Below, piece after piece: positions 51,380 through 52,943 of a stretch of DNA of 52,943 nucleotides. Made by a program: the position numbers and the translations under genes. A model generated the notes under the pieces. That model did not search any database and was not told the DNA's origin. It was given only the letters and a program-made list of their open reading frames with translations. Every line of letters starts with the position of its first letter. Within the stretch, counting starts at the first letter, position 1. Source of the DNA: Myxococcales bacterium SG8_38 (GTDB taxonomy: Bacteria > Myxococcota_A > Polyangia > Polyangiales > Houyiibacteriaceae); the NCBI GenBank assembly GCA_001303415.1, contig LJTN01000014.1, forward strand, positions 1-52,943. Reading direction: 5' to 3'.

Positions 51380-52066
51380 ATGACGACCCTCCTAGCTGCC
51401 CTCGTGCTGGTCTGCGCCGCGTTTTGGCCGCTCGAAGCCAGCGCGCATTTGGACCTGACGCTTCCGGTTTCCCGATATGGCCCGAGCGTGCTCAAGACGG
51501 GGCCCTGCGGCGTTGCCGGGGGCGAGCGAACCAACAACGTTTCGTACTACGAGCCGGGCCAAACCATCGAAGTGCGCTGGGATGAGTACATCGATCATCC
51601 GGGTCACTACCGCATCGCGTTCGACCTCGATGGCGATGACGACTTCGTCGATCCGGCCACGATGATGGAGCTCTATTCCAACGACGCCGTCTTGTTGGAT
51701 GGGATCGCCGACAAGGGCCCGGGTGAGCGAGAGCACACGGCAACCGTGACCCTCCCCGACGTCGCCTGCGACAACTGCACGCTGCAGGTGATCCAGGTGA
51801 TGTACGACAAGCCGCCGTACACCATACCGGGCAACGACATCTACTATCAATGCGCGGATCTCGTGCTGCGGGTGGGTGAAGCGCCGGACGCTGGCATCGA
51901 ACCTGGCGTCGTCGACGGAGGGACCGACATGGACGCTGGAGCCCAAGCAGACGCCGCGGCGGGGTGCCATGCAGGCGCGGGGGACGCGACGGGGCTCGGC
52001 GTGCTTCCGATCTTGCTGCTGCTGGCAGCCCGGCGTCTTGCCGACCGGTGCCGGTTGCACGTATAG
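51380..52066 (+). CDS. SCE4755-type polysaccharide-monooxygenase-like secreted protein
   Basis: The 228-residue protein starts at ATG 51380. The signal peptide ends EASA, and cleavage there leaves His23 as the mature N-terminus (HLDLTLPVSRYGPS), the histidine brace of lytic polysaccharide monooxygenases; a second His lies in YIDHPGHYRIAF (His73 or His76). The remainder is a beta-sandwich with paired Cys (GPCG, VACDNCTLQV, YYQCADLVLRVG). An Asp/Ala/Gly linker is followed by GC, a hydrophobic segment and Arg residues (LPILLLLAARRLADR), a MYXO-CTERM-like anchor. Copper enzyme activity is inferred from the brace only. TAAGGT ends 7 bases before the ATG. Confidence 0.85.
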   Translation: MTTLLAALVLVCAAFWPLEASAHLDLTLPVSRYGPSVLKTGPCGVAGGERTNNVSYYEPGQTIEVRWDEYIDHPGHYRIAFDLDGDDDFVDPATMMELYSNDAVLLDGIADKGPGEREHTATVTLPDVACDNCTLQVIQVMYDKPPYTIPGNDIYYQCADLVLRVGEAPDAGIEPGVVDGGTDMDAGAQADAAAGCHAGAGDATGLGVLPILLLLAARRLADRCRLHV

Positions 52067-52075
52067 AGAGTCGCC

Positions 52076-52943
52076 ATGCGCATCGCCGACTTGTACGCGG
52101 CTCAGGAAGGGCCCGTGCTCTCGCTCGAGTTCTTCACGCCCAAGGATGAAGCGGGTCGCCGCGCATTGTGGCGCGCAATCGAGCGTCTTCTGGCGATCGA
52201 GCCGGGCTTCGTGTCCATCACGTGCGGCGCTGCGGGCACCACGCGCGAGCGCACCGCCGACCTGGCCATCGAGATCCAGCAAACGTTCCGAATCCCGACG
52301 ATGGCGCACTTGGTGTGCACCGGCACCACGAAGTCCGAGCTCGACGCGACGCTACGCCACATGCGGGCACACGGAATCGACAACGTTCTCGCGCTGCGAG
52401 GCGACCCGCCCCGGGGCAACGCCGCTTGGAAGCCGGTGGAGGGCGGATTCCGCTACGCCAGCGAGCTGACGGGGTTCGTGCGCACCGGCTATTCGCTCGG
52501 AATCGGCGGAGCCTGCTATCCCGAAAAGCATCACGAGGCCCCGAGCCTCGAAGCGGACATTCGAAACCTCAAGCGCAAGGTCGAAGCCGGCGCGGAGTTC
52601 TTGATAACGCAGCTCTTCTTCGATAACGACAAGTACTGGAGCTTCGTCGAGGCGGTTCGGGCCGAAGGGATCCACGTCCCGATCGTCCCTGGGATCATGC
52701 CGGTCCTGAATCTGACGAATCTGCACCGCATCGCTTCGCTATCGCCGGGCACTTCCGTACCCGACTCCCTCGAAGCTGCGCTTCGCGATGCAGGGGACGA
52801 CGAGGAAGCCGCGCTGCAGGCAGGCGTCGATTTCGCTGCAGGGCAGTGCCGCTCCCTCTTGTCGGGTGGCGCCCCGGGCTTGCATTTCTACACACTGAAC
52901 CGCTCGAAGGCGACACTGCGGACCGTGTCGCAGCTTCAGCGGG
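52076..52943 (+). CDS. metF: methylenetetrahydrofolate reductase, 3' part outside window
   Basis: An open frame of 289 codons runs off the right edge. It shows LSLEFFTPKDEAGRRALW at the start, VSITCGAAGTTRERT, HLVCTGTTKSELDATLRHM, NVLALRGDPPRG (about 104-115), GGACYPEKHHEAP, LKRKVEAGAEFLITQLFFDNDKYW (partial) and PIVPGIMPVLN, the standard MetF order. The enzyme reduces 5,10-methylene-THF to 5-methyl-THF with FAD and NAD(P)H for methionine synthesis. It begins 9 bases after the preceding stop and may share its transcript. Only the very C-terminus appears to be missing. Confidence 0.95.
   Translation, partial: MRIADLYAAQEGPVLSLEFFTPKDEAGRRALWRAIERLLAIEPGFVSITCGAAGTTRERTADLAIEIQQTFRIPTMAHLVCTGTTKSELDATLRHMRAHGIDNVLALRGDPPRGNAAWKPVEGGFRYASELTGFVRTGYSLGIGGACYPEKHHEAPSLEADIRNLKRKVEAGAEFLITQLFFDNDKYWSFVEAVRAEGIHVPIVPGIMPVLNLTNLHRIASLSPGTSVPDSLEAALRDAGDDEEAALQAGVDFAAGQCRSLLSGGAPGLHFYTLNRSKATLRTVSQLQR

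Noticed and set aside
51392-52309. Minus-strand frame of 305 codons
   Set aside because: Antisense to the monooxygenase-like protein and metF, both well supported.
18077-52943. Idea that cooS and metF indicate a Wood-Ljungdahl pathway
   Set aside because: metF is 30 kb away, serves methionine synthesis in most bacteria, and no acetyl-CoA synthase or corrinoid protein genes are present.

Overview
The window looks like chromosomal DNA of a GC-rich, soil- or sediment-type Myxococcota (Polyangia-like). The reasons are many lipoproteins with a lipobox Cys followed by Gly/Ser/Thr-rich linkers, an exported polysaccharide-monooxygenase-like protein with a MYXO-CTERM-like tail, sterol and sphingolipid enzymes, and dense coding on both strands with short spacers. 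This placement is inference from gene content, not from a marker gene. I see no rRNA, tRNA, CRISPR array, transposase or phage gene.

Layout. 1-6.5 kb: the 5' part of an LCAT-like lipase lipoprotein, a DUF1554 lipoprotein, a large acyl-ACP-reductase-like dehydrogenase with an extra N-terminal domain, a close homologue of eukaryotic delta24-sterol reductase (DHCR24), and a DUF481 outer-membrane protein. 6.6-10.8 kb: a metallo-beta-lactamase-fold hydrolase, a macrodomain protein and glycogen phosphorylase. 10.8-15.2 kb (minus strand): three consecutive lipoproteins (PQQ-type sugar dehydrogenase, PAF-acetylhydrolase-like hydrolase, PQQ-like beta-propeller). 15.4-17.9 kb: two coupled membrane proteins, an exported SagB-type nitroreductase-fold enzyme and a PEBP protein. 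18.0-22.7 kb: a compact cooF-cooS-cooC-FNOR operon for a nickel CO dehydrogenase behind a good sigma-54-type promoter. 22.7-30.8 kb: two coupled antiporter-like genes, a FAD dehydrogenase, a SLC13/TrkA-C transporter and several small membrane proteins, with a strongly palindromic intergenic region near 29.7 kb. 31-34.6 kb: an M48 protease, a LEA14-like lipoprotein, a sulfotransferase and an exported intradiol dioxygenase. 34.7-39.4 kb (minus strand): GMC/cholesterol-oxidase-like enzyme, P-loop protein and neutral ceramidase, in transcription order ceramidase first. 39.6-44.4 kb: an F420-reductase-like protein, a pectinacetylesterase-like gene broken by one in-frame stop, a small membrane protein, a methyltransferase and a 2OG-Fe(II) oxygenase. 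44.5-52.9 kb: an alkylsulfatase, a TetR regulator, a transglutaminase-like protein, a GH31 glucosidase, a PPOX/F420 protein, a heme lipoprotein, the monooxygenase-like protein and the start of metF.

The best-defined functional unit is the CO dehydrogenase operon: CooS oxidises CO, CooF carries electrons, the FAD/NAD(P) oxidoreductase probably passes them to NAD(P), and CooC, here with a His-rich N-terminus, matures the nickel site. A second theme is lipid and sterol handling (DHCR24-like, acyl-ACP reductase-like, ceramidase, GMC/cholesterol oxidase-like, alkylsulfatase, sulfotransferase). A third is a recurring promoter layout, with a -10-like hexamer ending 6-9 bases before a start codon that lacks a Shine-Dalgarno, which suggests leaderless transcripts. 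Apart from the 493 bases at 27030-27522, which hold only a doubtful small ORF, no stretch above about 300 bases lacks a gene.
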